Below, one piece after another: positions 1 to 7,341 of a stretch of DNA of 20,178 nucleotides. Below the pieces are notes generated by a model. The model saw nothing but the letters and a program-made list of their open reading frames with translations. It was not told the origin of the DNA and ran no database searches. Where the stretch lies: positions 1 through 20,178 of IMG/VR virus record IMGVR_UViG_3300046090_000022; one strand, given 5' to 3'. Origin of the DNA: a virus. How positions within the stretch are numbered: the stretch's first letter is position 1; each line of letters begins with the position of its first letter. The position numbers and the translations under genes were made by a program.

Positions 1-92
1 TGTGCTGCTGCTTGTTGTTCGGCAGCATCACTAGCATCCTGCCCAGCTTCATACTGCATATATAAAGCCCCTACCCCTACGGATATTGCCAT
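1..92 (-). CDS. Internal virion protein, T7 gp14-like (partial, N-terminus only)
   Basis: An open frame starts at the ATG ending at 92 and runs off the left edge after 30 codons. The visible residues begin MAISVGVGALYMQYEAG and then turn Ala/Gln/Asp-rich and helical. Its ATG overlaps the stop of the preceding GNAT-like gene as TAATG, and GAAGGAA lies just upstream as a ribosome site. Position is the main argument: in T7-type phages the gene after gp12 (nozzle) and gp13 is gp14, an internal core protein ejected at infection, and gp14 also opens with a short hydrophobic stretch followed by an Ala/Gln-rich helix. The product call is inference from synteny and composition; the reading frame itself is well supported. 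Confidence 0.6.
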   Translation of the reverse strand, partial: MAISVGVGALYMQYEAGQDASDAAEQQAAA

Positions 93-535
93 TATAGTTC
101 CTTCATATGTAAAATATCTTTAACTTCATAGGATAATTTAGGTAATAATTTATCAAGGGCTGTCCCAACCTTTGCGTGCCATATTAGAGCATAAGCCCCT
201 CTTGCTTTTGCTAAAGTTTCTGTCTCTTTAATTAATTTTATACCTATTGACCCATTTCTGTAATCTTCTAGAATAAAAATAGCATCATTTATACAAAGTA
301 GTTTGCTTCTATCGTGCATATCAGGAACAAAAGCACTTATAGAATAACCAATAAGACTATTATCTATAAAAGCTCCTAGGGATATTAAGAATCCTTTGTC
401 TTCTAAAAGAAAGAATGCTTCTACATCTAGATTAAGTTTTCTACTATGTTTGTTTGTGGCAACCTCTTCCCAATGACTAATAGATAATTCTTGTATCTTA
501 GAAGAGTGTTCTCGAAGAGATATTTGTTTTATCAT
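92..535 (-). CDS. GNAT-fold protein, T7 gp13-like
   Basis: A 147-residue protein with the layout of a GNAT acetyltransferase. Residues 47-70 form the central strands (FLISLGAFIDNSLIGYSISA), and 83-100 hold the strand-turn-helix that binds acetyl-CoA in the family, with the loop RNGSIG at 93-98 matching the R/Q-x-x-G-x-G/A pattern. The start ATG overlaps the nozzle gene stop (TAATG) and its own stop overlaps the next start, so it is translated in series with tail genes. T7 gp13, in the same position after gp12, has been grouped with acetyltransferase folds and is needed for normal virion assembly. The gene could therefore be a virion assembly factor that keeps the fold, or an active enzyme; the sequence does not decide. 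The GNAT fold is fairly sure, the substrate unknown. Confidence 0.7.
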   Translation of the reverse strand: MIKQISLREHSSKIQELSISHWEEVATNKHSRKLNLDVEAFFLLEDKGFLISLGAFIDNSLIGYSISAFVPDMHDRSKLLCINDAIFILEDYRNGSIGIKLIKETETLAKARGAYALIWHAKVGTALDKLLPKLSYEVKDILHMKEL

Positions 536-2928
536 TATATTTCAGATTTTCCTGTAATCATTTGAGACCATCCTAATAGTTGCATATCTTTACCTGTCTC
601 AGAAGAAATCTTTAAACTTAATACTTTACCAGAACCACGAAGTTTATTTTTAGTAACAATAACAGCATCACCATAATCAAATGTATCACCAGCACCAGAA
701 GGAGTATAGTTACGATTTAGTCTATAAGCTTGGAAAGGATTTCCCCATTTACCACTATTAGCGCTATTAGTCCAATTCCATTGTGCTTGTACAATACAAC
801 CAGAAGGATTATCTAATTGTAGTGTATCTCCTACAGCAGTAAAACCATTCTCTGTACGATTAAAATAGAATTGGATATAAGGTACTTGTTTATCTCTCAT
901 AATATCACCGGCATATTCATAGCCAGTAACAAGATAGCTAGAAAAATCTACCCCAGTTCCATTCTCTGTTACCCAATCTTTAAATCCTGTATTACTTAAG
1001 GCCCCTATAGTAAATGATCCGCCTTTCATTACTAGGTATCGAAAAGTTTCTACTCTAGGTGTTGAATTACTTAATGTAATTATAGCTTGGTCTGTACCTA
1101 CAAGAATATTATCAATATTAGCAGATAAGGTTAGATCTACGTTTTGTAATGAATATCCCGGAATCTTAATAAAATCACAGATTCGTGGGAGAGTCTGTTC
1201 TGTTACATCTAAGCTACTAAAACTAAATTTAGAAAAAGCTTTTAGAGACAAATCCATATTCAATTGTTTATTATATGTATTTATATAATTAGTCTCTGAA
1301 TAATTAGGATCATCACTATAGAGCCATTGTACCACATTACGAGCTTCATTATAGAAACCTCTAGCATTAGTACGGGCTACTTGTGATATATTATTATAGT
1401 AAGACTGTATTGTAGTAAGTGTAGCATTTTGTGCAATTAGTCTACCGGAATTTTGGTCAGTTGTTAAATAATGAATGCCTGTTTTAGCCCAATAGAAGAT
1501 AGTACCACCAGCATTTACAATAGAATCTGGACTACTTACTCCAACAGTTGTAACTTTACTTACTTGAAAAGCTGTAGCATTAAATCCTTGATTAACTCCT
1601 TCACCACCTAATTCCCAAATACCATTTTCAGCAAAGATAATTAATGATTCACGATTAGTCATTAACTTAACTATTCTATTTGCTTCTGGGATATGGATTG
1701 TGCCTCCATCAGTAGGTAATAGATCACTTATTTCCGCAGAAGTAGGATCATTTTCTTGATAGCACATCCCCAACTTTTCAATTGATTTTGCTATTTGAGA
1801 AAAAAATACATACCCAGAATAATTGGGAGATACTAAATCCCCGTCTGAAATTTGTGATACAATACCAGAGTAGAAGATACGTCCGGCAAAGGACTCTACA
1901 GCACTAACTCTACCCATTTCAGCATCCATAGGTAAAGCTGGACGGTATAATGTGATCTGAACTCTTCCCGGAATTGGTGTTACAGCGGTATTAACTATAC
2001 CTGTATGACGAGTTCTACTAGCACCTCTTGAATATATGTTTAATAAAACCGCCCCTTTAGGAGCAAGTGTATTTTCAATAGAATTCTTTTTTAGTGTTGC
2101 TGGATCATATGTCTGATAATTAGCAGCAGCAGGATTACCTATTTTTCCTAATGACCATATATCAGAATTACTTGGGTAAACACCAAGTACAGATTTAGTA
2201 CAATCAATAGCTGTATTTGTGGTATTTGCTGCAATATAACCAACATTTTTTCTACCAATAGGGAGAGATAAGGTAGTAGTTATATCTACAGAAGTAGCAC
2301 AAGTAGATGGTATTTTTGAACTCCATCCTTGGTTAATTAAATTATATTTATGAAGGGGAGATAAAATTACAGGTCTAGAATCATTGGTAAGATAATCATC
2401 TACCCCTTCAAAATCTCGTACTACTATTGCTGTTGCCTCCTGTGTTATAGTGTCTAGAGAAGAATCATAAGTTAATATTACAGGTAGATCTAACTCTTCT
2501 GAGACTAAAACAAAGAAGTTATTGACTATAGCTGTCTGAATACGAGATGTAGTCAGTCCAGTTATAGTAATAGCATTACCCCCATTCATTAAATGAGCAC
2601 TTGGGTTTGCTTCCAATAGATTAATAAAATATAACTTATTATAGGCACGAATTACTCCAAGTACAATATCAGTAGAGCCACCGGGAAATGCCCAAGTAGT
2701 AATGGAGTATCTACTTAAGTTTAAAGTTCCGGGGAGTATTCCTGTACTATTGTATTGATGTCCTACTTCATAATCAACTCCAAGTCTACGACTACGGCTA
2801 CCACTTAACTCTAATATAAAATTATCTTCATCTATAGAAGAGTTTTCTGGGAACGTGAGGGCGCTGGCCTCAGTAATTAGACCTTTAACAAAAGAGTTTA
2901 CCTGTTTTTCGGATACAACTTTAGACAT
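535..2928 (-). CDS. Tail nozzle protein, T7 gp12-like (tail tubular protein B)
   Basis: A 797-residue protein, close to the roughly 790 residues of T7 gp12. The N-terminus (residues about 14-60) has the family pattern: a helix, then KGLITEASALTFPENSS, then LELSGSRSRRLGVDYE, seen in nozzle proteins of many podoviruses. The rest is rich in beta strands with frequent Asn, Thr and Gly, as expected for the beta-propeller and platform domains. Nozzle proteins form the hexameric tip of the short tail, below the adaptor, and carry fibre contacts. The ATG at 2928 has the site AAGGAACAAG just upstream, and the gene follows the adaptor with one small gene between, the usual order. Product identity rests on N-terminal pattern, length and synteny. 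Confidence 0.85.
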   Translation of the reverse strand: MSKVVSEKQVNSFVKGLITEASALTFPENSSIDEDNFILELSGSRSRRLGVDYEVGHQYNSTGILPGTLNLSRYSITTWAFPGGSTDIVLGVIRAYNKLYFINLLEANPSAHLMNGGNAITITGLTTSRIQTAIVNNFFVLVSEELDLPVILTYDSSLDTITQEATAIVVRDFEGVDDYLTNDSRPVILSPLHKYNLINQGWSSKIPSTCATSVDITTTLSLPIGRKNVGYIAANTTNTAIDCTKSVLGVYPSNSDIWSLGKIGNPAAANYQTYDPATLKKNSIENTLAPKGAVLLNIYSRGASRTRHTGIVNTAVTPIPGRVQITLYRPALPMDAEMGRVSAVESFAGRIFYSGIVSQISDGDLVSPNYSGYVFFSQIAKSIEKLGMCYQENDPTSAEISDLLPTDGGTIHIPEANRIVKLMTNRESLIIFAENGIWELGGEGVNQGFNATAFQVSKVTTVGVSSPDSIVNAGGTIFYWAKTGIHYLTTDQNSGRLIAQNATLTTIQSYYNNISQVARTNARGFYNEARNVVQWLYSDDPNYSETNYINTYNKQLNMDLSLKAFSKFSFSSLDVTEQTLPRICDFIKIPGYSLQNVDLTLSANIDNILVGTDQAIITLSNSTPRVETFRYLVMKGGSFTIGALSNTGFKDWVTENGTGVDFSSYLVTGYEYAGDIMRDKQVPYIQFYFNRTENGFTAVGDTLQLDNPSGCIVQAQWNWTNSANSGKWGNPFQAYRLNRNYTPSGAGDTFDYGDAVIVTKNKLRGSGKVLSLKISSETGKDMQLLGWSQMITGKSEI

Positions 2929-2938
2929 TACTTGTTCC

Positions 2939-3118
2939 TTATTTTGTCTTACTTAGATATGAAAGAACACTCTTTTCTGCTGCTCTTACTGAAGTATAAA
3001 GACCGGCCAATTCATCTGGTAATTGGCCTCCGGGAACAAATTTTAATCTAATATGTGCTGTCTTAGTATCAATAAACATTTCTATTTTTTTACCAGCAGT
3101 AGTTTCAAAGGACATCAT
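2939..3118 (-). CDS. Small tail-region protein, 59 residues (main part of a split gene)
   Basis: A frame too short for usual gene finders. It begins at tandem ATG codons (3118 and 3115) and encodes a compact protein starting MMSFETTAGKKIEMFIDT, followed by a segment containing RLKFVPGGQLPDELAG and a helix ending in SYLSKTK. No good ribosome site precedes the tandem ATGs. A 19-codon frame directly upstream does have one, and its TGA overlaps this ATG (ATGA). The protein may therefore be made by re-initiation, or as the second half of a 78-residue product by -1 frameshifting. It lies between adaptor and nozzle and is probably a small tail or assembly protein, but I do not recognise a named family. 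Confidence 0.7.
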   Translation of the reverse strand: MMSFETTAGKKIEMFIDTKTAHIRLKFVPGGQLPDELAGLYTSVRAAEKSVLSYLSKTK

Positions 3119-3174
3119 TTTTTTGGTTTTCTTTCAGATTTAGACTGTTTATTTTGATCTTTATCAGTTGACAT
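3115..3174 (-). CDS. 19-codon upstream frame ending at an A7 run
   Basis: Starts at the ATG ending at 3174, which overlaps the adaptor stop (TAATG) and has a strong site, GGGAGGAAATA, directly before it. It encodes a Lys/Ser-rich peptide (MSTDKDQNKQSKSERKPKK) and stops at TGA. The last codons read CCA AAA AAA TGA, so the form A AAA AAA, in the right phase for -1 slippage, is followed at once by the stop. A -1 shift enters the 59-residue frame without interruption. The strong ribosome site makes this the true start of the locus. It is either a programmed frameshift, a gene broken by a one-base indel, or a leader cistron. Confidence 0.65.
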   Translation of the reverse strand: MSTDKDQNKQSKSERKPKK

Positions 3175-3923
3175 TATTTCCTCCCAAAATTAGGGTATGT
3201 AACACCTCTATTTAGTTTCCATGCTTCCTGACTCATTCTATTTCTCTGTGATTTAGCATTAACTTCTACTTTAGGATTAAGAGCTTGTTTCAAAATACTA
3301 AAAGCATTTGATTTAGCTTCAGCCAAAAGATAAGAGAATTGCTGTACAGGTAAGTCTGGAATAAATGTATCACTTATAGTGAAAGAAGTACTACGTCTAC
3401 CCCAACCACTAGACTTACTTGCTTGTATAGTAGTGTCTATAGTAGAATCAAAAGAGTCTAAAATAATATAACTATCATCAAAAGAAGTGTAATATTGAGG
3501 AGCTTTATCATTTAAAATGTTAAGGGTTACAGTGCTAAAATCAGAGACCACTTGAATATTAGAAGCACTAGAGTCTCGTGCATCTACCATTCTTAGGAAC
3601 TCTTGTGGATCTTTAAATTTAATATCTGTGAACTTATTCTTAGTATCTGAAAGACTACGAGTATTATACTTAAGCCATTCAACATTAACAATAGTAGTTG
3701 GAATCTTTAAGTAGTTAGGTTTAGATATAGAACCTAGAGCCTCAAATTGAAATAGCTCATATAAATGGGGGTAATGTTTTCCATCAACCATAAGATTATA
3801 TGTTGTCTTTACAATCTGAGCCACTTGTTCTGCTTCAACTGTATCATTAATACTATTGACTGGATCAGAATCCAAGTCATTTAATATGTCTTGTACAATT
3901 TCTAATAAAGTCATAGATGACAT
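3174..3923 (-). CDS. Head-tail adaptor, T7 gp11-like (tail tubular protein A)
   Basis: A 249-residue protein with the architecture of podovirus adaptors. An N-terminal helical segment (residues 4-47, MTLLEIVQDILNDL then a long helix) is followed by a beta-rich middle. The C-terminal helix from about 200 contains LPVQQFSYLLAEAKSNAF, then KQALNPKVEVNAKSQRNRM, the most recognisable part of the family. T7 gp11 forms a dodecameric ring below the portal and joins it to the nozzle. The gene order adaptor-nozzle-gp13-gp14 matches T7. The ATG at 3923 has only a weak ribosome site, so translation may depend on the gene before it, from which it is separated by 3 bases. A second in-frame ATG at 3914 is possible. 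Confidence 0.8.
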   Translation of the reverse strand: MSSMTLLEIVQDILNDLDSDPVNSINDTVEAEQVAQIVKTTYNLMVDGKHYPHLYELFQFEALGSISKPNYLKIPTTIVNVEWLKYNTRSLSDTKNKFTDIKFKDPQEFLRMVDARDSSASNIQVVSDFSTVTLNILNDKAPQYYTSFDDSYIILDSFDSTIDTTIQASKSSGWGRRSTSFTISDTFIPDLPVQQFSYLLAEAKSNAFSILKQALNPKVEVNAKSQRNRMSQEAWKLNRGVTYPNFGRK

Positions 3924-3926
3924 AAA

Positions 3927-4478
3927 TTATACCGCTTGAAGGTTAAATCCTGCTTCAACAGGAGTTATTGTGGAGTTAATACTACTTTTAGCATAGATAG
4001 ATATTACTTGTCCGGCTGTTAGTGCAGCTATACCAAATGACCCAGCATTTAGTCTATCAACACCAGCAGTAAGTTTCTGCACGGAAATACTACGAGTAGA
4101 AATAACTCCATCTATAGCATAATAAAAGGTATATAATGTTCCTGCTGCTACGGCGTCTGTATTGAATGAACACCAAAAGTCAACAGAATACTTATCTGTT
4201 TGGGTAATAGTAAAAGTACCATCTGCTGCATTTAATGTAATATTAGCTGATTCTCCAGCTACCCAAGTGGCTCCGGGATCTATCCTAGCTGCTGTAGCTG
4301 TTAATGCTTGGGCCGTAACTGCCCCAGTCATATACAACTCCCCATACTTAGACAAATACTTCCAAGAACCACTTCCCAAACCATCAGTAATATAGACCTG
4401 ACCGTTTAGGGCTGTAGAAACACCTTTACTCTCATGTAAATAAGCTTCCGGTATTGCTGCATGTTGAATATTTGCCAT
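3927..4478 (-). CDS. Head fibre/decoration-like protein with jelly-roll type C-terminus
   Basis: A 183-residue protein. Residues 5-40 contain PEAYLHESKGVSTALNGQVYITDGLGSGSWK, a pattern (LHExKGVxTA...Y.xDGxGSGSW) that recurs in small podovirus head fibre or capsid-associated proteins, apparently as an attachment segment. From about residue 70 the sequence is beta-rich with alternating hydrophobics (for example FTITQTDKYSVDFWCSF), as in C1q/TNF-like trimer domains. It sits immediately after the 72-residue fibre-type gene and before the adaptor, so a trimeric surface appendage on the capsid is the best reading. The ATG at 4478 is 3 bases after the previous stop. Family assignment is from memory of sequence pattern, not a search. 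Confidence 0.6.
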   Translation of the reverse strand: MANIQHAAIPEAYLHESKGVSTALNGQVYITDGLGSGSWKYLSKYGELYMTGAVTAQALTATAARIDPGATWVAGESANITLNAADGTFTITQTDKYSVDFWCSFNTDAVAAGTLYTFYYAIDGVISTRSISVQKLTAGVDRLNAGSFGIAALTAGQVISIYAKSSINSTITPVEAGFNLQAV

Positions 4479-4480
4479 GC

Positions 4481-4699
4481 TTATGCGTCATTCATCAAAC
4501 CGTGGGATTCTAGTACATCAAGAATCAAGTTAATGCGAGTAGCAATACTATCTGCCTGTGCTTGAGAAGCAAAACCCCAAGGAGTTGTTTGTGTAGCAGC
4601 AGTTGTAGCCATATCAGCTACTAGGGCTTGACGAGTGCTTAAAAGAGGTTTATTATTTTTGTCTGCTGTAATACTATTTTCTTTAATTGGATTTGCCAT
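4481..4699 (-). CDS. Small head-fibre type protein (Phage_fiber_2-like motif)
   Basis: A 72-residue protein ending in WGFASQAQADSIATRINLILDVLESHGLM. This matches the common phage motif YGF-xxx-QAD-xxx-(hydrophobic heptads)-LxxxGL found at the C-terminus of phi29-type head fibres and related small proteins, where it forms a short coiled coil. The N-terminal half (residues 1-40) is polar and probably extended. It is the first gene after the terminator at 4727-4759, so it depends on read-through from the capsid unit or the main late transcript. The ribosome site is the purine-rich AAGAAAGAAGAA before the ATG at 4699. It may pair with the next gene to form a head fibre. Confidence 0.6.
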   Translation of the reverse strand: MANPIKENSITADKNNKPLLSTRQALVADMATTAATQTTPWGFASQAQADSIATRINLILDVLESHGLMNDA

Positions 4700-4726
4700 T
4701 TTATTCTTCTTTCTTAAATTTAAATT

Positions 4727-4759
4727 AAAAATGGGATAGGAGCGAAACCCCTACCCCAT
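4727..4759 (-). terminator. Rho-independent terminator after the capsid genes
   Basis: On the minus strand a 12-bp stem pairs 4748-4759 with 4731-4742 around the loop TTTCG, then runs into TTTTAATTT. Two of the pairs are G-U on the minus strand and would be A-C mismatches on the plus strand, so the hairpin works in the leftward direction. It lies 28 bases past the decoration-like gene and before the head fibre genes, closing the unit that begins at the 7306-7334 promoter. Confidence 0.85.
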
Positions 4760-4786
4760 TCAAGGACTAACTATTTATTTATATTA

Positions 4787-5317
4787 TTAAGCTGCTTTTA
4801 GTGCATAAGATACAAGCAAGCGAGCCTTACCTACTGTGGGTACTGTACCTGTGTACAAGACACGGATAACAGCAGCAGCAGCAGAAGCACCCAGACCTGC
4901 AGTACCAGTAACTAAGAGAGCACCAGCACCTACCAGACGATCACCAATAGCATCAATAGCAGCCAAGGCAGAGCCAGCAGCAGTTATCAAACCATCAGCA
5001 TCTTGTGCAGTAGTACCATCAGCAGCATTATATGTACCAATAGTCAGAGCAGTAAGAGCATCAAAAGCTGTTTCTACAATTACGTTAGCAGACAAGAATA
5101 CTGCACCAGCCGGAATTACTACATCCAAGCCATTCTTAGCCCAAGCAGCAGCAGCCATACCATTAGAAGCACCACCTGCACCCGATGTGGGTGCTTGGAA
5201 TTCAACTGAAAGGAATCTAACTACTTCATCGCTTTGTTCAGCACCATAAGCAGAGTTAGTTGTGCGTACACCATAAGAATTCAGTACGCCACGTTTAGAA
5301 TCAAGTTCAAAAGCCAT
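4787..5317 (-). CDS. Capsid decoration/head-associated protein
   Basis: A 176-residue, very Ala/Gly/Thr-rich protein with few charged residues after residue 30. The centre alternates small and hydrophobic residues (VVIPAGAVFLSANVIVETAFDAL) as in beta-sandwich capsid accessory proteins, and it ends in a strand, ARLLVSYALKAA. It follows the major capsid gene by 18 bases and has one of the best ribosome sites of the window (AAAGGAG), so it should be made in large amounts. A rho-independent terminator follows directly. Such a position and expression level fit a decoration or cement protein. It could also be the base of the head fibre made by the next two genes. Confidence 0.6.
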   Translation of the reverse strand: MAFELDSKRGVLNSYGVRTTNSAYGAEQSDEVVRFLSVEFQAPTSGAGGASNGMAAAAWAKNGLDVVIPAGAVFLSANVIVETAFDALTALTIGTYNAADGTTAQDADGLITAAGSALAAIDAIGDRLVGAGALLVTGTAGLGASAAAAVIRVLYTGTVPTVGKARLLVSYALKAA

Positions 5318-5335
5318 TTTTTATTCTCCTTTAGA

Positions 5336-6319
5336 TTAGTATGTAGTGCTGGTTGTTAAGATAACGCCCAGAGTATCTACACGTTGAGCACCAAGACCAA
5401 AGCGAGATGTTACTTGGAACTTATCACCACGACCTTCTGGATCACGCCAGCCTTCAGTCTGTGGTTGACGACGCCATGCGTGCATAATAGGCTTGCAAGC
5501 ATCATCTGCAACACACATAAAGATATTAGCTACGTCACCAACAGCAGCAGTAGTATTAGCCAAACCATAACTAGAAGCGTTCAGGGCCTCAGTTGCAGTT
5601 TTTACTGGAAGGAAGTTAGAGGTATAAATATCAAAACCAAAGATATTACGTACAAACTTATGGTCACGAGCAAAACCTTCTGTGATAATACCTTCAAACA
5701 TTGGGTTATTAGATACGTTTACCAAATTGGTCAAGCTATTAATCGTAGCTTCAACAATAGGATCAACGATAGCGATACGACCACTTGCAGGTACATTAGC
5801 TTTATCAAAGGCCAACTTCATAGCGATAAAGTCAGACATAGACATTACGCGAGTAGTAACACCAGAACCACCACCAATCCAACGATGAGGACGAGCGTTG
5901 ACCAAGTTTACGTTAGCATTAGTTTGAGCCAAGTTAGCTACAGAGAGGAAACGAGATTCATGATTTTCACCAAGAGCACGAGTAGATTCCATAGCTCGCA
6001 TAGACATTAAAGACTCTACTTGAGAACCATCTTCACGCAGGTCATCCGATACACGCCAAGCATCACCAACATAATCAGTGATAGACAGAGTGATTGTACC
6101 AGTATCAATTGGATTGAATACCAGTGGAGTATCTTCAGCAGCATCCTGCAGAGTTACTGTACCAACGGTTTTGATGTTCAGAGTTGTACCAGAACCAAAG
6201 TCTGATACGTCACGAGACATACCTTCAGGGAGCAGATAGTCATGCAGGTTATCTAGGATAAACTGACTATACTGTTGTGCTTCGACAAAAGCGGTTGTGT
6301 TGCCTGTTAATTGCGACAT
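5336..6319 (-). CDS. Major capsid protein (HK97 fold)
   Basis: A 327-residue protein placed directly after the scaffold-like gene. The pattern is that of short podovirus capsid proteins: an N-terminal helix (EAQQYSQFILDNLHDYLLPEG, about 13-33), then beta-rich GSGTTLNIKTVGTVTLQD, the E-loop region around 60-85 with ITDYVGDAWRVSDDL, and a P-domain helix with MRAMESTRALGENHE near 107-121. Further on are IAIVDPIVEATI and a C-terminal strand with RVDTLGVI. It forms the icosahedral shell. It has a clear ribosome site (AAAGGAATAAAATA) before the ATG at 6319. No separate protease gene is visible, in line with capsids assembled on a scaffold without cleavage. Confidence 0.88.
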   Translation of the reverse strand: MSQLTGNTTAFVEAQQYSQFILDNLHDYLLPEGMSRDVSDFGSGTTLNIKTVGTVTLQDAAEDTPLVFNPIDTGTITLSITDYVGDAWRVSDDLREDGSQVESLMSMRAMESTRALGENHESRFLSVANLAQTNANVNLVNARPHRWIGGGSGVTTRVMSMSDFIAMKLAFDKANVPASGRIAIVDPIVEATINSLTNLVNVSNNPMFEGIITEGFARDHKFVRNIFGFDIYTSNFLPVKTATEALNASSYGLANTTAAVGDVANIFMCVADDACKPIMHAWRRQPQTEGWRDPEGRGDKFQVTSRFGLGAQRVDTLGVILTTSTTY

Positions 6320-6334
6320 TATTTTATTCCTTTA

Positions 6335-7057
6335 TTATTCAGGTTTACCAATTTTTTGACCCGCTATTTTCCATGCAGCAACTAGGTCTTTAGTAGAAGC
6401 CCCTTGTTTAACACGAGCAGATAATGCTTGATTACCTGATTTATTATTCAAAGATTCTGTATTAATAGAACTAGTTGGCTTAGATACAACAGGGTCAACT
6501 TTTTTAGTTTCAATTCCAGCAAGTTTTAATACTGCTGAAGGTGAGGTTGCAGAGAGACGATTTAAATCAGATAAAGCAATTCCAGATTCTTTTGCTACTT
6601 GAATATAAAATTCTTCTGCCTTATCTCCAAATTTATTACTAAAAGCTTGACGAACACTTTCAGTATTAGTTTTGGCTTGTGTTTGTTGCTCATTTTGTAC
6701 AAAGGTTTGTTGTACAATCCTTGCTACGTCTTCCTGAGTTAATCCAGCCACCTGAGTTTGTGTCTCATTGCTTTTATTAACAGAGTTGTTACGCATTTCC
6801 TCAAGTAAGTTTTCGGCTGTGCGGCGCTTTTCCAATTCCAACTTTGCTGCTTTCAGTTCCTCTGTTAAAGTAAGGATATGAGTTTGAGCATGTGGTACTG
6901 ATTTTAAAGCCTCTTCTACAGACTGGTACTTCTTTCCTGTACCTACGTACTCTGCAACTTCTGGTGGGATAATTGCACTAGTTTGGGGAGGAACTACAGG
7001 GGATACTGCTTCTACAGGTGTCGCTGTAGTATTAAAAATACTTGTGTCGTTTGACAA
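6335..7057 (-). CDS. Capsid scaffolding protein
   Basis: A 240-residue, charged and Gln/Asn/Ser-rich protein between portal and major capsid, the normal place for a scaffold. Residues 1-35 are Pro-rich and probably disordered. Residues 38-54 (YVGTGKKYQSVEEALKS) match a motif frequent in podovirus scaffolds, and 57-90 form a coiled coil (HILTLTEELKAAKLELEKRR). The C-terminus is basic and helical (VAAWKIAGQKIGK), as in scaffolds whose tail contacts the capsid protein. The start is TTG at 7057, preceded at good distance by GGAAGG; no ATG is available nearby. It lies within the unit driven by the 7306-7334 promoter. Confidence 0.8.
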   Translation of the reverse strand: MSNDTSIFNTTATPVEAVSPVVPPQTSAIIPPEVAEYVGTGKKYQSVEEALKSVPHAQTHILTLTEELKAAKLELEKRRTAENLLEEMRNNSVNKSNETQTQVAGLTQEDVARIVQQTFVQNEQQTQAKTNTESVRQAFSNKFGDKAEEFYIQVAKESGIALSDLNRLSATSPSAVLKLAGIETKKVDPVVSKPTSSINTESLNNKSGNQALSARVKQGASTKDLVAAWKIAGQKIGKPE

Positions 7058-7059
7058 TT

Positions 7060-7293
7060 CTAATTACCTTCCGGGTCAGGAGTGGGAACAAATGTTGCTA
7101 CTTTATTATATGCGCGTTGCATACCTAATTGAAATGCTTGGTATTCACTCCAACTAGGTTTATTAAAGGAATCTTCATCTAAAGTCTTACGTTGAGATAA
7201 TTCTATTTGTTCCCGAATAAATTCTTGAATGATTAGAAAAACCTCTTCTTTAGAATACTCCTTAGCTTCTTTACTTTTTAGGTTTAAATTCAT
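7060..7293 (-). CDS. Small helical protein at the head of the capsid unit, unknown function
   Basis: From the ATG at 7293 this gives a 77-residue acidic protein with an N-terminal helix (SKEEVFLIIQEFIREQIELSQ) and the segment WSEYQAFQLGMQRAYNKVATFVP. The frame can be extended to a GTG at 7314, but that codon overlaps the -10 box of the perfect promoter at 7306-7334, so ATG 7293 is preferred. There is no ribosome site before either start. The expected transcript would begin only a few bases before the ATG, making it almost leaderless. Small helical proteins between portal and scaffold are common in podoviruses, but I do not recognise a named family. The downstream scaffold begins 2 bases after its stop. 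Confidence 0.7.
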   Translation of the reverse strand: MNLNLKSKEAKEYSKEEVFLIIQEFIREQIELSQRKTLDEDSFNKPSWSEYQAFQLGMQRAYNKVATFVPTPDPEGN

Positions 7294-7305
7294 ATTTATA
7301 TATCT

Positions 7306-7334
7306 ATTATACACTATTTTAAAGGATTTGTCAA
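7306..7334 (-). promoter_or_regulatory. Perfect sigma-70 consensus promoter for the capsid genes
   Basis: On the minus strand TTGACA (7334-7329) is followed by a 17-base spacer and TATAAT (7311-7306). Both hexamers and the spacer match the bacterial housekeeping consensus exactly. It lies between the portal stop at 7342 and the ATG at 7293, pointing at the scaffold and capsid genes. The expected start of transcription is near 7299. Confidence 0.85.
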
Positions 7335-7341
7335 GAACTAT

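Noticed and set aside
4836-5249. Open frame on the plus strand, 137 residues, Ala/Pro-rich
   Set aside because: It is the mirror of the Ala-rich decoration-like gene, whose codon bias keeps the opposite strand open; no ribosome site.
5384-6010. Plus-strand open frame of 208 residues across the capsid gene
   Set aside because: Antisense to a clear major capsid gene; composition is Ser/Thr/Ile noise with no domain pattern.
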